From the NCBI GenBank assembly GCA_009778485.1, contig WRJQ01000006.1:1-51368 (forward strand): DNA of 51,368 bases, read 5' to 3'. The notes under the pieces were generated by a model. That model ran no database searches, was not told where the DNA came from, and saw only the letters and a list, made by a program, of their open reading frames with translations. Position numbers and translations under genes: made by a program. Origin of the DNA: Oscillospiraceae bacterium. Lineage in GTDB: Bacteria > Bacillota > Clostridia > Oscillospirales > Oscillospiraceae. The first letter of the stretch is position 1. Each line of letters begins with the position of its first letter. Positions 27,575 to 37,056 of the stretch are shown here, one piece after another.

Positions 27575-28870
27575 ATGAATATCAAATACAACGGAGACGA
27601 ACTGAGCAGCGATGATATAAAGGCACTTGACGCGCAATACGTCATGCAAACATACGGGCGGTTCGACGTCGTGATTGACAAAGGCAAGGGATCGACGCTC
27701 TACAGCCCGGAGGGCAAGGAGTACATCGACTTCACGAGCGGGATTGGCGTCAACTCCATCGGCTACGGCAACATGAAGTGGGCGGAAGCAATTTACAACC
27801 AGGCTGTCAATCTGCAGCATATATCAAACCTCTTCTACTCGCTGCCTTACGCGGAGCTCGCTGAGATCCTGATAAAGCGCTCGGGCATGGACAAGGTGTT
27901 TTTCTCAAACGCGGGCGGCGAGGCGAACGAAGGCATGATCAAACTCGCGCGCAAGTACTCGTTTGACAAGTACGGTCCCGGCAGAAGTACGATCGTAAGC
28001 CTTAAACAAAGCTTCCACGGCAGGACCATCACCACCTTGGCGGCTACGGGGCAGGAATCTTTCCATAACTACTTCTTCCCTTTTACTGAGGGATTCAAGC
28101 ACGTTCCCGCAAACGACGTCGCAGCGCTGAAGGTCCTTCTCAGCAAGGCAAATGCAGCTCCGGCACAGGTTGACGGTTCTCTCGCGCTCGCTCCGGAGCA
28201 GCCTGCAGAGGGAGTCTGCGGCGTGCTGATCGAGCTCATCCAGGGCGAAGGCGGCGTGCTGCCGCTGGATCCGGATTATGTCCTGGCTGTCGCCGAGATA
28301 TGCCGGGAGATGGATCTACTACTGCTCATCGACGAGGTCCAGACCGGCGTCGGCAGAACCGGTACCCTGTTCGCGTACCAACAATACGGGATCTCGCCCG
28401 ATGTCGTCAGCTTCGCCAAGGGGATAGCGGGAGGCCTTCCTATGGGCGGGATATTGGCAAACAAGAAGTGCTCCGCAGTACTCACGGCGGGCACGCACGC
28501 AACGACTTTCGGCGGCAACCCGATAGCCGCGGCGGGGGCGGTTCAGGTGCTTACACAGCTTGACGACGATGCTTTGTCAGGCGTCGTGAAGAAAGGCGAG
28601 TACATAACCGGCGCGATCAGGGGCTGGCATCTCCCCTGCATCACCGAGGTTCGCGGCAAGGGGTTAATGATTGGCGTTTCGCTCGCCGGCATCGCGCCTA
28701 AGGATGCGGCTGCTGAATGCGTTGGCGACGGGCTGTTAATTCTGACGGCGGGCGCGGACGCGCTCAGATTGCTGCCGCCGCTCACCATCTCATTCGAAGA
28801 AATCGACAAGGGGCTCGACATCCTCAAAGGCGTACTAATCCGGGTTAGCGCAAACGAAGGGCTTGAATAG
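27575..28870 (+). CDS. argD: Acetylornithine aminotransferase
   Basis: A 431-residue class III PLP aminotransferase making acetylornithine. The PLP Lys is in VSFAKGIAGGLPMGG. FFSNAGGEANEGMIKLAR (phosphate-binding), FHGRT and LLIDEVQTGVGRTG are intact. An extra 15 or so residues (around AAPAQVDGSLALAPEQP) sit before the GVLIELIQGEGG strand. The ATG at 27575 has AAGGAG 6 bp upstream; the frame is open further upstream only because it crosses the palindromic element. Confidence 0.95.
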   Translation: MNIKYNGDELSSDDIKALDAQYVMQTYGRFDVVIDKGKGSTLYSPEGKEYIDFTSGIGVNSIGYGNMKWAEAIYNQAVNLQHISNLFYSLPYAELAEILIKRSGMDKVFFSNAGGEANEGMIKLARKYSFDKYGPGRSTIVSLKQSFHGRTITTLAATGQESFHNYFFPFTEGFKHVPANDVAALKVLLSKANAAPAQVDGSLALAPEQPAEGVCGVLIELIQGEGGVLPLDPDYVLAVAEICREMDLLLLIDEVQTGVGRTGTLFAYQQYGISPDVVSFAKGIAGGLPMGGILANKKCSAVLTAGTHATTFGGNPIAAAGAVQVLTQLDDDALSGVVKKGEYITGAIRGWHLPCITEVRGKGLMIGVSLAGIAPKDAAAECVGDGLLILTAGADALRLLPPLTISFEEIDKGLDILKGVLIRVSANEGLE

Positions 28871-28872
28871 AG

Positions 28873-28910
28873 GTGTCTGTTCAGGTACCCACTACCTCCA
28901 GGCGTTACAT
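28873..28910. repeat. Short dispersed repeat, copy b
   Basis: GTGTCTGTTCAGGTACCCAC followed by TACCTCCAGGCGTTACAT. It is identical over about 37 bases to 51214-51250 and over about 31 bases to 31495-31525. It lies between argD and argF; AGGTA and TACCT can pair around CCCAC. Confidence 0.8.
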
Positions 28911-28970
28911 ATTGAGAGCCAGAGCTCACCTGAGGGCTACCCCCCGAAACGGGGCGGAAAGGAATCTATT

Positions 28971-29885
28971 ATGAACAAAGATCTTCTAAAACTGCTTGAC
29001 TTGACAAGCGACGATATTCTTCTGATACTGGATACCGCAGACGCGCTCAAAGCGCAGCAAAAGGCAGGGGTAAAGCATGACTTCCCCGCCGGCAAATCGC
29101 TGGTAATGATTTTCTCGAAAAACTCCACCCGCACCCGCGTCTCTTTTGAGGCAGGGATTTACCAGCTTGGCGGCCAGGGGATTTTCCTTTCGAGCGCGGA
29201 AAGCCAGCTTGGCAGGGGCGAGCCTATAAGGGACACCGCGCGCGTCCTTTCAAGGTATTGCGATTGCATAATGATCCGCACCTACGCGCAGGAGGAGGTC
29301 GAGGAGCTGGCAGAGTACTCTGCTGTGCCGGTCATCAACGGCCTGACCGATTTCGCCCACCCATGCCAGGTCCTCGCGGACATTATGACCATACGGGAGT
29401 ACAAAGGGAAGCTTGAGGGGCTCAAAGCCTGCTTCATAGGCGACGGCAACAATGTCGCAAACTCCATGATTGTCGGCTGCCTCAAGTGCGGCATGGATGT
29501 CTCAATCGCGTGCCCGGATGGCTACAGGCCCGACGCGAGGGCGCTGGACTTCGCGGCCTCCGTCAAGGGCAACGCGTTCACCCTGACGGACAAACCTGAA
29601 GCGGCCGCCGCAGGCGCGGATGTGATTTTCACCGACGTCTGGGCGTCCATGGGGCAGGAGGGCGAGGCTCAAAAAAGGAGAAAGGCGTTCTTTGACTTTC
29701 AGGTGAATGATGATATAATGGCTCTTGCGAACCCCGGGTGCATGATCCAGCACTGCCTGCCGGCCCACAAGGGCGAGGAGATCACCGAGAAGGTCTTCGA
29801 GGAGCACGCGGGGGAGATTTTCGACGAGGCGGAAAACAGGCTTCACGCGCAAAAGGCGATAATGTACCTGCTGATGAAGCGCTGA
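28971..29885 (+). CDS. argF: Ornithine carbamoyltransferase
   Basis: A 304-residue transcarbamoylase converting ornithine and carbamoyl phosphate to citrulline. The carbamoyl-phosphate site is FSKNSTRTRVSFE (about 45-57), with HPCQVLADI (about 128) and the ornithine/catalytic Cys loop QHCLPAHKGEE (about 260). The ATG at 28971 has GGAAAGGA just before it. It is the last gene of the arginine operon, separated from argD by a short dispersed repeat. Confidence 0.97.
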   Translation: MNKDLLKLLDLTSDDILLILDTADALKAQQKAGVKHDFPAGKSLVMIFSKNSTRTRVSFEAGIYQLGGQGIFLSSAESQLGRGEPIRDTARVLSRYCDCIMIRTYAQEEVEELAEYSAVPVINGLTDFAHPCQVLADIMTIREYKGKLEGLKACFIGDGNNVANSMIVGCLKCGMDVSIACPDGYRPDARALDFAASVKGNAFTLTDKPEAAAAGADVIFTDVWASMGQEGEAQKRRKAFFDFQVNDDIMALANPGCMIQHCLPAHKGEEITEKVFEEHAGEIFDEAENRLHAQKAIMYLLMKR

Positions 29886-29913
29886 CACTCTGTCAGAATG
29901 GAGTAATTGCTAA

Positions 29914-31488
29914 ATGCCGGCTCCGGTTTCAAAACGTATTATCTCAGCGCTGCTGCTCATGACAGCGCTCGCGGCGGCGTGGGTCTCCCCCGCTGCCGCG
30001 GCTGCATACGAGCCGAGCGGCTGGGCGAGAAACGACATTTTCTCCGCGCGGATGGCAGGCATACTGCCCGAGAGCGCCGGCGAGCGTTCTTTCCAGGCGG
30101 CGGTGACTCGTCTTGAGTTCTGCCAAACGCTCATCCGCGCCTTTGAGGTCATTACCGGCAAGCCTGCGGAAAGGCCGCAGATTTCCCCATTCTCCGATAC
30201 TGACGACGCTTCCGTGATTGCTGCCTATGCCCTGCGCGTCGTCGGCGGCTATCCCGACGGCACATTTAAGCCGGATAACCCTATCAAGCGCGAGGAGATC
30301 GCGAAGATGCTCTTCTCCGCCGCTTCGGCTATTGGCGCAGATCCGTCTTTCGACGGCTCCTTCCGTGACGCGGAGCTCGTCGACAACTTGCTGAATAACC
30401 CGGACAGTTTACTGGGCACCCCGGAGAGCTTTCCGAGCGATTCAGAGAGCTTGCCGAGCGGTTCTGACAGTTCGAAGCTGGAGGCGTTTTTCAACGACGC
30501 CGCTTTGATATCGGACTGGGCGCGGCCCGGGTCGATGTTCGTTGCGGAGGCGAGGATAATGTTCGGCTCCGACGGTGACCTGAGGCCGCAAAGGGATTGC
30601 ACGCGCGAGGAGGCTTTTATCGTTATCATGCGCATGGCTTGGAGGTACAACGCCGCCAAGCTGCTGTCGTTCGGCTTGTTCCTTCCGGCGCCGGCGCTCA
30701 ATGGCAACGACACTTTGTTTACCCGCGAGAATATCCATTTTTCATGGACCGACTATACTTTCGCGGCGCAGAAGTTCATAGTCACGCTTACAGACGAGGA
30801 TGGCTTTATCCTCTACAGCGGCGAGCAGAGCTCCAGCGCTTTTGACTTGACCGTGCTGTCGGAGCCGAGCACAGACGACGTTTTCGGGTTCACAAAGAAG
30901 GAGCAGACAATCCACGCGTTCGTTTCCGCCACCAACCCGGATGGCGAAGTCCCGCCCAGTTCGCTTTACTTCACGTTCAGCATCGCAAACTACCAAAACA
31001 GCAACGAGCGTTTCTTCGGCGACCCCGACAAGCGCGGCTTCGCCAGCGAGGCAGAGGCCAAAACGTTCATGGAGAATGTCACCGTGCGGATCTGGAGGCT
31101 TCAGTCCGACGGCAGCAAAAAATCGGGTACCGCAACCATTGAGGTCAACAGGGGCGCGGTATCCGACGTTATCGGTATTTTCGAGTCGATATATAACGGG
31201 CCTGAGAGGTTCCCGATCAAGGACGTGGGCGGTTTCAGATGGGGCAGCGGTACTTCGGCCCACAGCAAAGGCTACGCGATTGACATCAATTACAATGAGA
31301 ACTATTTTGTTTCCCGCAACGGGGCGACTATTTACGCGGGCAGTTTCTGGAGGCCCGGGGATAACCCGTACTCGATCAAGCCGGACGGCGACGTCGTCGC
31401 CGCTTTCACGAAGTATGGCTGGGGCTGGGGCGGCCGCGGCTGGTCAAACGGCTTCGACTACATGCACTTCAGTTGGGATGGGACTTAG
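29914..31488 (+). CDS. Secreted SLH-domain D,D-carboxypeptidase-like protein (M15)
   Basis: A 524-residue exported protein. A signal peptide (about 1-30) is followed by about three S-layer homology repeats (about 35-210; the clearest has VVGGYPDGTFKPDNPIKREE), which usually bind secondary wall polymer. Next come a linker of near-repeats (SLLGTPESFPSDSESLPSGS), a beta-rich domain (about 260-350) and a C-terminal peptidase M15/VanY-like domain with zinc ligands in HSKGYAIDINYNEN (His about 449, Asp about 456) and DYMHFSW (His about 520). It likely trims peptidoglycan stem peptides at the cell surface. It sits 28 bp after argF, so it may be read from the arg transcript. Confidence 0.85.
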   Translation: MPAPVSKRIISALLLMTALAAAWVSPAAAAAYEPSGWARNDIFSARMAGILPESAGERSFQAAVTRLEFCQTLIRAFEVITGKPAERPQISPFSDTDDASVIAAYALRVVGGYPDGTFKPDNPIKREEIAKMLFSAASAIGADPSFDGSFRDAELVDNLLNNPDSLLGTPESFPSDSESLPSGSDSSKLEAFFNDAALISDWARPGSMFVAEARIMFGSDGDLRPQRDCTREEAFIVIMRMAWRYNAAKLLSFGLFLPAPALNGNDTLFTRENIHFSWTDYTFAAQKFIVTLTDEDGFILYSGEQSSSAFDLTVLSEPSTDDVFGFTKKEQTIHAFVSATNPDGEVPPSSLYFTFSIANYQNSNERFFGDPDKRGFASEAEAKTFMENVTVRIWRLQSDGSKKSGTATIEVNRGAVSDVIGIFESIYNGPERFPIKDVGGFRWGSGTSAHSKGYAIDINYNENYFVSRNGATIYAGSFWRPGDNPYSIKPDGDVVAAFTKYGWGWGGRGWSNGFDYMHFSWDGT

Positions 31489-31494
31489 TGCTGC

Positions 31495-31531
31495 GTGTCT
31501 GTTCAGGTACCCACTACCTCCAGGCGCACAT
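31495..31531. repeat. Short dispersed repeat, copy c
   Basis: GTGTCTGTTCAGGTACCCAC plus TACCTCCAGGCG, between the convergent SLH/M15 and MATE genes, followed by a T-rich run. Confidence 0.8.
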
Positions 31532-31532
31532 T

Positions 31533-32897
31533 TTATTTTTTTTCGCCCTCTCGCGTGAGTATCCTTACCCAGCGGTATCGGTTTACGACGATGCCGTTGG
31601 GTATGCATTTTAGGAACTGATCCGCTTTGAGGAACATGAATGTCACAACAGGTGGGAGATCCCATACGAACGCGCTGAGCGCGGACAGCGGCAGGACGCA
31701 CAGCCAGATGAACAGCGTCTCCACAATCACAGGGTACTTCGTGTTGCCGCCGCCGAGCACTATCCCGCTAGCCGCAGGATATTGGTATGACGCGAACACG
31801 ACAACTATGGTCAGCAGCGATATAAACGTGTAGGTCAGATCTCGCGTCGCCGCCTCGAGCACGTAGACGTCGAGGATAAAGCTGCGCACGAGCAGCAGGA
31901 GCAGCCCTGTAGCGATGCCGCTCAGGACATAAAGCAACTGCAGCGTGCGCGAATACGGCTTAATCAGGTCCAGCCTGCCTTCGCCTACTGTGTTGCCGAT
32001 TATTACGTTGCTGGAGCTGACTTGGCCGAAAGAGAATGATGTGAGTACCTGGTAGACGGTCGCTGCGATGCTGTTCGCGGCGACTATGGTTTGCGACATG
32101 TGCCCGAGTATGACGATCTGCAGCATCATGCCTATTCCCCAGGACGCGCCGCTTAGCATGACGGGCAGCGCGACTTTAATAAAGTCGGACAAGTAGTACG
32201 CATCCGGTTTGAAGAAGCTGAGCGGTTTGAGCCGGAGTTTGCGTTCGAAGAAGCACACGTATATCAGCACGATGCCGAGTTCAATAGCCCTCGATATCAG
32301 CGTGGCAAACGCCGCGCCTCTGATTCCCATTTCCGGGGCGCCCCAGTTCCCGTATATAAGTATGTAGTTGAGCAGTATGTTCGTAAACAGGCTTACTACG
32401 GATACTGCAGTCCCGAGGAGTACGACTCTTATACCGCGCAGCGAGGTGACCAGCAGGCTTTCCAGCGGGAATATCAGGTATGTGAAGCACATGATCCTTA
32501 TATATTGCACGCCTTCGGCGCGTACTGCGACGTCGTTCGTGAAGATGCTGAGAACGCCTTGCGGCAGGATGAATGTTATGGAGAAGAATACGAAGCCTAT
32601 CGAGAGCGCGAACTTGGCGGCCAGCGCGATGATTCTTCTGATCGGTTCTGTTTCGCCTTTGCCCCAGTATTGCGCGACCATGACGAGCGTTCCTGCGCCT
32701 ATGCCGGCTATGCTGATCATTTGCAGGAGGTATTGTATCTGGTTTACCATGGCTGCGGCGGCGAGCGTCGTTTCGCTGTAGCGGCCAAGCATGATGTTAT
32801 CGGCGAGGTTCACGCCGAACGCCAGCAGGTTTTGCGCGGCCATCAGCGCGGATAGTTTGAAGAATGTCGCGTAGAACTTTTTGTCGCGTACTAGCAT
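31533..32897 (-). CDS. MATE-family efflux transporter
   Basis: A 454-residue multidrug/toxic-compound extrusion family protein with 12 predicted transmembrane segments in two homologous halves. Typical features are NLADNIMLGRYSETTLAAAA (about 29-48) and the equivalent region in the second half (GHMSQTIVAANSIAATVYQV, about 269-288). The start is ATG at 32897. The substrate is unknown. It is divergent from the NMT1-type ABC operon. Confidence 0.92.
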   Translation of the reverse strand: MLVRDKKFYATFFKLSALMAAQNLLAFGVNLADNIMLGRYSETTLAAAAMVNQIQYLLQMISIAGIGAGTLVMVAQYWGKGETEPIRRIIALAAKFALSIGFVFFSITFILPQGVLSIFTNDVAVRAEGVQYIRIMCFTYLIFPLESLLVTSLRGIRVVLLGTAVSVVSLFTNILLNYILIYGNWGAPEMGIRGAAFATLISRAIELGIVLIYVCFFERKLRLKPLSFFKPDAYYLSDFIKVALPVMLSGASWGIGMMLQIVILGHMSQTIVAANSIAATVYQVLTSFSFGQVSSSNVIIGNTVGEGRLDLIKPYSRTLQLLYVLSGIATGLLLLLVRSFILDVYVLEAATRDLTYTFISLLTIVVVFASYQYPAASGIVLGGGNTKYPVIVETLFIWLCVLPLSALSAFVWDLPPVVTFMFLKADQFLKCIPNGIVVNRYRWVRILTREGEKK

Positions 32898-32970
32898 GGT
32901 TAGAGTTCTATCCTCTCGTTTTTCTGGTGCATATTGATACAGGCTTACAGGATAACAGATTCACAGTTAT

Positions 32971-32999
32971 TTTACAATAGCCGCGCGTTATGGTATACT
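32971..32999 (+). promoter_or_regulatory. Promoter of the NMT1-type ABC operon
   Basis: TTTACA (32971-32976), 17 bp and TATACT (32994-32999), with TGG ahead of the -10 box. The -10 lies inside a perfect palindrome. Confidence 0.75.
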
Positions 33000-33021
33000 G
33001 ATTGCGCTGCAATCAGTATAC
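32993..33021. repeat. Palindrome covering the -10 box
   Basis: GTATACTGATTG and CAATCAGTATAC (12-bp perfect arms) flank CGCTG. The left arm contains the operon's -10 box and the likely start site lies in the loop. It may be an operator. Downstream, nested arms CTTTCGC...GCGAAAG with CTCGC/GCGAG (about 33030-33067) form another hairpin in the leader. No TPP riboswitch elements are present. Confidence 0.65.
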
Positions 33022-33106
33022 GTTTATTATAGCCTCTTTCGCTCCTCGCTACGCGAGAACCGCGAAAGATGGCACAGTGATTGCGCTTAGTTAACGAGGA
33101 GGTTGT

Positions 33107-34120
33107 ATGCGAAGGTTATTGTGTATTATCTGCGCCTGCTTGTTCGTGGCGCTCTTGCTATCCGCCTGCGCGAAGGGGGACGACGCTTCGCCGCCTCCCG
33201 GCGCGAGCAGCGAGCCTGCCGACGTCAGGGTCGGCGTGATAAAGGGGCCGAGCTCTATCGGTCTCATCAAGTTCATGTCCGAGGCTGACGGCGGCGAGAT
33301 TACTGATTTCCACTATACTTTTGAACTTTCGGGCGCGGCGGACGAGATTGTCCCTAAGATAGTACGCGGGGAGGTCGATATCGCCGCTGTTCCGCCCAAT
33401 CTCGCTTCTGTCCTGTACCACAATACGGATGGGAAAATAGTCACGCTCGTCGTCAGCACGCTCGGCATGCTTTACATTGTCGAAAACGGCGATTCTATAA
33501 GCAGCGTGGGCGACCTTCGCGGCAGGACGGTTTTCGCCGCAGGCAAGGGTTCGCCGCCGGAGTATGTGCTCAACTATATTCTCAGTCAGAACGGCATCGA
33601 CCCCGCGCGAGACCTGACCATCGAGTGGAAGTCCGAGCATACGGAGTGCGCGGCGGCTCTCGCGACGCAGGACGGCGCAATCGCGCTTTTGCCGCAGCCT
33701 TTCGTCGTCGTCGCTATGAAGTCAGATGACTCTATCAGGATGGCTCTTGACCTCAACCGCGAGTGGGACCGCATCATGGAATCTTCGCCTTCCCCCAGCG
33801 CTTTAGTGATGGGCGTCGTCGTGGCGCGCGCCGGGTTTGCGGAGGAGTTCCCTGATGCCGTCGCGGACTTTCTCGAGCGCTATGCGGCTTCCGTGGCATT
33901 TGTCAACGGGTATGTAAGCGAAGCGGCGGCTTTGGTCGGTGAGTACGGTATTTTCCCCGAGGCTGTCGCAATGGAGGCCATCCCGTACTGCAACATCACG
34001 TTTATAAAAGGCAGGGAGATGATGGAGAAGCTTTCCGGCTATCTGAGCGTCCTGCATGAGCAGAATCCCCAGTCCATAGGAGGCGAGCTGCCCGGTGACG
34101 AGTTCTACTTCCCCGGGTAA
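33107..34120 (+). CDS. NMT1/SsuA-type ABC substrate-binding lipoprotein
   Basis: A 337-residue lipoprotein with lipobox LLSAC (Cys21), binding-protein fold from about 38, and family marks VRVGVIKGPSSIGLIKF, GEVDIAAVPPNLASVLY (about 88-104) and LRGRTVFAAGKGSPPEYVLNY. This family binds thiamine precursors, sulfonates, nitrate-like anions or unknown ligands; the ligand cannot be read from the sequence. RBS GAGGAGG. It is the first gene of a three-gene importer operon. Confidence 0.9.
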   Translation: MRRLLCIICACLFVALLLSACAKGDDASPPPGASSEPADVRVGVIKGPSSIGLIKFMSEADGGEITDFHYTFELSGAADEIVPKIVRGEVDIAAVPPNLASVLYHNTDGKIVTLVVSTLGMLYIVENGDSISSVGDLRGRTVFAAGKGSPPEYVLNYILSQNGIDPARDLTIEWKSEHTECAAALATQDGAIALLPQPFVVVAMKSDDSIRMALDLNREWDRIMESSPSPSALVMGVVVARAGFAEEFPDAVADFLERYAASVAFVNGYVSEAAALVGEYGIFPEAVAMEAIPYCNITFIKGREMMEKLSGYLSVLHEQNPQSIGGELPGDEFYFPG

Positions 34121-34865
34121 GCTGGCCCGGGTCCTGCGCGTCTGGCCGGTCGTCGCCTGGCTTTTGATTTGGCAGGGGTTGAGCATGTATATAGGGCACG
34201 AGGTGCTCCTTGTGTCCCCGGTGACGGTCGCGCGCAGGCTGGCTCAGCTTGTCGGCGAGGCGGTATTCTGGAGTTCTGTTTTTTTCTCGCTTCGCCGCAT
34301 TGCTTTCGGTTTTTTACTGGCTGCCGTTACCGGCGTGCTTTTTGCGGCGCTGGCTGCGCGTTTTCGCCGTATTGAGGAGTTCCTGGCTCCTGTCGTCGTC
34401 TTGTTCAAGTCTACTCCGGTCGCTTCTTTTACGATCCTCGCGCTTATCTGGGTTTCTTCGCGGAACCTTTCCGTGCTCGTTTCGTATCTGATGGTTATGC
34501 CGATCGTTTACACAAACGTGCTCAACGGCATCAAGAGCGCGAATCCGAAGCTGCTGGAGATGGCGGATGTTTTCGGGATTCCCGCAGGCCGCAGGATCGC
34601 CTATATATATGTGTCGCAGGTCCTTCCTTTTTTCCAGTCGGCTTGCCTTGTCGGCCTGGGCCTTTGCTGGAAGGCCGGCATCGCGGCTGAGGTCATTGGC
34701 ATTCCTGGCGGTTCGATCGGTGAGAAGCTCTATATGGCGAAGGTTTATCTTGCAACTCCTGATTTGTTTGCATGGACGTTGACTATTATTTGCGTCAGCG
34801 TCGTTTTTGAGCGGCTGTTCATGCTGCTGGTGCGTCTATTGATTACCCGTCTTGAGAGGCTTTGA
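34095..34865 (+). CDS. ABC transporter permease (SsuC/ThiX type)
   Basis: A 256-residue inner-membrane permease with about six hydrophobic segments and the EAA coupling loop (KLLEMADVFGIPAGRRI, about 155-171). It starts with GTG at 34095, inside the end of the binding-protein gene (26-bp overlap), with AGGAGG at 34079-34084. The overlap implies coupled translation. Confidence 0.88.
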   Translation: MTSSTSPGKLARVLRVWPVVAWLLIWQGLSMYIGHEVLLVSPVTVARRLAQLVGEAVFWSSVFFSLRRIAFGFLLAAVTGVLFAALAARFRRIEEFLAPVVVLFKSTPVASFTILALIWVSSRNLSVLVSYLMVMPIVYTNVLNGIKSANPKLLEMADVFGIPAGRRIAYIYVSQVLPFFQSACLVGLGLCWKAGIAAEVIGIPGGSIGEKLYMAKVYLATPDLFAWTLTIICVSVVFERLFMLLVRLLITRLERL

Positions 34866-34867
34866 TA

Positions 34868-35446
34868 ATGGCTGTTGAGTTGTTTGAGATTTGCAAGGCT
34901 TATGGCGCGAATATAGTTTTGGATAATTTCAGTTGCCGGATCGAGGAGGGCGCGGTCACTTGCATCATGGGGCCTTCCGGGCGCGGGAAGACCACTTTGC
35001 TGCGCATTATGCTCGGTTTGGAGCAGCCTGACAGCGGGCGGGTCACGGGGATGTCCGGCAGGAGGAAGAGCGCTGTTTTCCAGGAGGACAGGCTTTGCGA
35101 CAATTTGAGCGCGGCTTCGAACATACGGCTTGTTTGCCGCAAGGGCATGCGCAATGAGGAGATTGAGGCCGCTATGTCGGCTGTTGGCCTTGCTTCCGAT
35201 TGCTTGAATCAGACTGTCCGGAGCATGAGCGGCGGGCAGCGGAGGCGTGTCGTGATTTTACGGGCTCTCATGGCGGATTACGACGTCCTGGTAATGGACG
35301 AGCCGTTCAAGGAGCTGGACGTCGAGGCAAAGGAGAAGGCTATACTCCATACGAGGGAGCATAGCCTTGGCAAGACTGTTGTTTTTGTCACGCACGATGA
35401 GTCGGAGTGTGATATTCTGGGTGGCAGGCTCATCCGCCTGGAGTAA
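34868..35446 (+). CDS. ABC transporter ATPase, short (SsuB/ThiZ type)
   Basis: A 192-residue ATP-binding subunit. Walker A GPSGRGKTT (about 35-43), signature MSGGQRRRVVILRAL, Walker B VLVMDEPFKELD and switch His VTHDESE are all intact. It is short because it has no C-terminal extension. The ATG at 34868 lies just after the permease stop; an in-frame TTG at 34862 overlapping that stop is the alternative. It energises the importer encoded upstream. Confidence 0.9.
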   Translation: MAVELFEICKAYGANIVLDNFSCRIEEGAVTCIMGPSGRGKTTLLRIMLGLEQPDSGRVTGMSGRRKSAVFQEDRLCDNLSAASNIRLVCRKGMRNEEIEAAMSAVGLASDCLNQTVRSMSGGQRRRVVILRALMADYDVLVMDEPFKELDVEAKEKAILHTREHSLGKTVVFVTHDESECDILGGRLIRLE

Positions 35447-35452
35447 TATGGC

Positions 35453-36124
35453 TTACTCCGGGTATTCGCCGTAGCCGCTGACTGCCATCGCGCCGTCTTT
35501 CGCGAATACGCAGCCGACGAACATAGAATGCTCAAAGTCTTCAAGCAGGACTGTCCTTGCTAAGCCTTCCGGCGCGCAAGTTCCTGCCGGCGCCCCGCCT
35601 GTAATGTCTACCAGGTATATGCCGTCTTTAATTTTGACAAACTTCGCAGGGTGCTCGGCGCCCTCTTTTTCTTTTGGCGACCAGGCGACGCTGCATTTCC
35701 CGGCGTCAATGTACTTATGCTGCGCGAACTTAAAGCAGCCAAAGACCCAGCGTACTTCTGTGTCTGCCATTTCATCCGTAAACCCGTGCGCGAGGCTTTG
35801 CGCCGCGATGGAGTGGTTTTCGATTGTTCCGAACGCATAGCCTTCCGGCAGCGCGAGCGTCGCATTGCCGCCGGCAAGTTCGAACACCGCGATGTTCCCG
35901 CCGAAGCGTATAAAATATGTGTCCGCTTCTATCTTGTGGCATTCCCACTCGACGTCCTGCTTGCCTGAGCCGTTATCGAACGTGAGTTTGTCCCGGCCGG
36001 TGAATGTCAGGGCGTATTTTCTCCCTCCGGCGTCTACTGTGAAGCTTTTGCCTTCAAACTCGTAGTTGTGAGCGAACCTGTATTGGTCTACTCCATACTT
36101 TGAGCCGTCATTCGTCATATTCAT
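35453..36124 (-). CDS. MoaF-like (lipocalin-fold) protein, short form
   Basis: A protein of about 223 residues, rich in beta strands with two repeated halves (YEFEGKSFTVDAGGRKYALTF, then KIKDGIYLVDI and SMFVGCVFAKDG). The pattern fits MoaF, a small calycin-like family named from molybdenum-cofactor gene clusters but without a proven reaction. The start is ATG 36124 because AAAAGGTG precedes it; a GTG nine bases earlier is possible. It follows a longer paralogue with a 15-bp gap. Confidence 0.55.
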   Translation of the reverse strand: MNMTNDGSKYGVDQYRFAHNYEFEGKSFTVDAGGRKYALTFTGRDKLTFDNGSGKQDVEWECHKIEADTYFIRFGGNIAVFELAGGNATLALPEGYAFGTIENHSIAAQSLAHGFTDEMADTEVRWVFGCFKFAQHKYIDAGKCSVAWSPKEKEGAEHPAKFVKIKDGIYLVDITGGAPAGTCAPEGLARTVLLEDFEHSMFVGCVFAKDGAMAVSGYGEYPE

Positions 36125-36139
36125 ATTCTTCACCTTTTC

Positions 36140-37000
36140 CTATACTACATACGGGTTTGGCGCGTTCAGGAATGCTTCGTCGAGCTCCACGGGGTTGCCG
36201 AACGCCCCGAACAGGATGTTTGTGGGAGTGAACTTCCCGTCTATCAGGGAGGTTCCGAATGTGCGCCCGACATGGTACATGCGGTCGTAGTTCTGCAGGA
36301 ACAGCATGTTGTTGCTTCTGTGCCGCCCTTCGTCGCCGTCTATCCTCTCGCTGTTGGCTTCCGTCAGCGTGAAGATGTACATTTTTTCTTTTATCTTGAT
36401 GTATACGGCAGGCTCGTCCGACGACGGCGTGTTGCGTACTGTGCTCGCGAGGGCTTTGTTCGCCTCTCCGGCGTCCGGCAGCTTGATCCTGTAGAAGTCG
36501 GTGCAGTAGTAGGAGTGTTGCGTGAACATGTTCGATCTCCAGTGCCATTCTGCTGTCGTGCCGATAAGGTCGGATGTGAATCCATGGCGTTTGAACGGGA
36601 GTTCTTCGCCTTCGACTTGGATCGCCCCGAAGTCGTAGTGGCTGTATACGAGGTAGGGGTGCTTGGGGTTGACGCCCATTTTGCATGTGAGCATCGTCAC
36701 GAGGCTCTGTTCGAGGTCGATCACGTATGTGTGGCCGACGCGGGGATTTGCGTCCTTGACTTCGTAGCGTAGGACGTAGGTCGTGTCGTCGCCTTTCAGG
36801 CAGCCGTACTCTTCTTTTTTCGGCGTTTCTCCGACTTTGTTCCAGGAGCATGTTTCTTTGTCTGCGATTTCCAGTTCGTAGTCGTAGCCGTCATCCATGA
36901 TGAAGTGGAACTTCCTGCCTGCCAGTTCGTAGCATGATGGTTGCGTGAACTGGTTGATGGAGTACTGTTTTCTCGGGTAGTCCTTGAGATTCAATGTCAT
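36140..37000 (-). CDS. MoaF-like protein, long form
   Basis: A protein of about 286 residues. The N-terminal half carries a G-R-K-F-H-F-I-M-D-D-G-Y-D-Y-E strand pair. The C-terminal half has EWHWRSNMFTQHSYYCTDFY, KIKEKMYIFTLTEA and VGRTFGTSLIDG, which fit MoaF N- and C-terminal domains. Ligand and reaction are unknown. The start is uncertain within MMTLN: AAGGAG is very close to the tandem ATGs at 37003 and 37000. It is first in a two-gene operon divergent from a response regulator. It may relate to the molybdopterin enzyme at 9348, but no other Mo-cofactor gene is nearby. Confidence 0.65.
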   Translation of the reverse strand: MTLNLKDYPRKQYSINQFTQPSCYELAGRKFHFIMDDGYDYELEIADKETCSWNKVGETPKKEEYGCLKGDDTTYVLRYEVKDANPRVGHTYVIDLEQSLVTMLTCKMGVNPKHPYLVYSHYDFGAIQVEGEELPFKRHGFTSDLIGTTAEWHWRSNMFTQHSYYCTDFYRIKLPDAGEANKALASTVRNTPSSDEPAVYIKIKEKMYIFTLTEANSERIDGDEGRHRSNNMLFLQNYDRMYHVGRTFGTSLIDGKFTPTNILFGAFGNPVELDEAFLNAPNPYVV

Positions 37001-37014
37001 CATCTCCTTTTTTT

Positions 37015-37037
37015 GTGTCTGTTCAGGTACCTTTTTC
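37015..37037. repeat. Short dispersed repeat, copy d
   Basis: GTGTCTGTTCAGGTACC then TTTTTC, in the leader of the MoaF-like operon, the same layout as 6549-6567. Confidence 0.65.
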
Positions 37038-37056
37038 AAGAAAATCTCATGTTGCC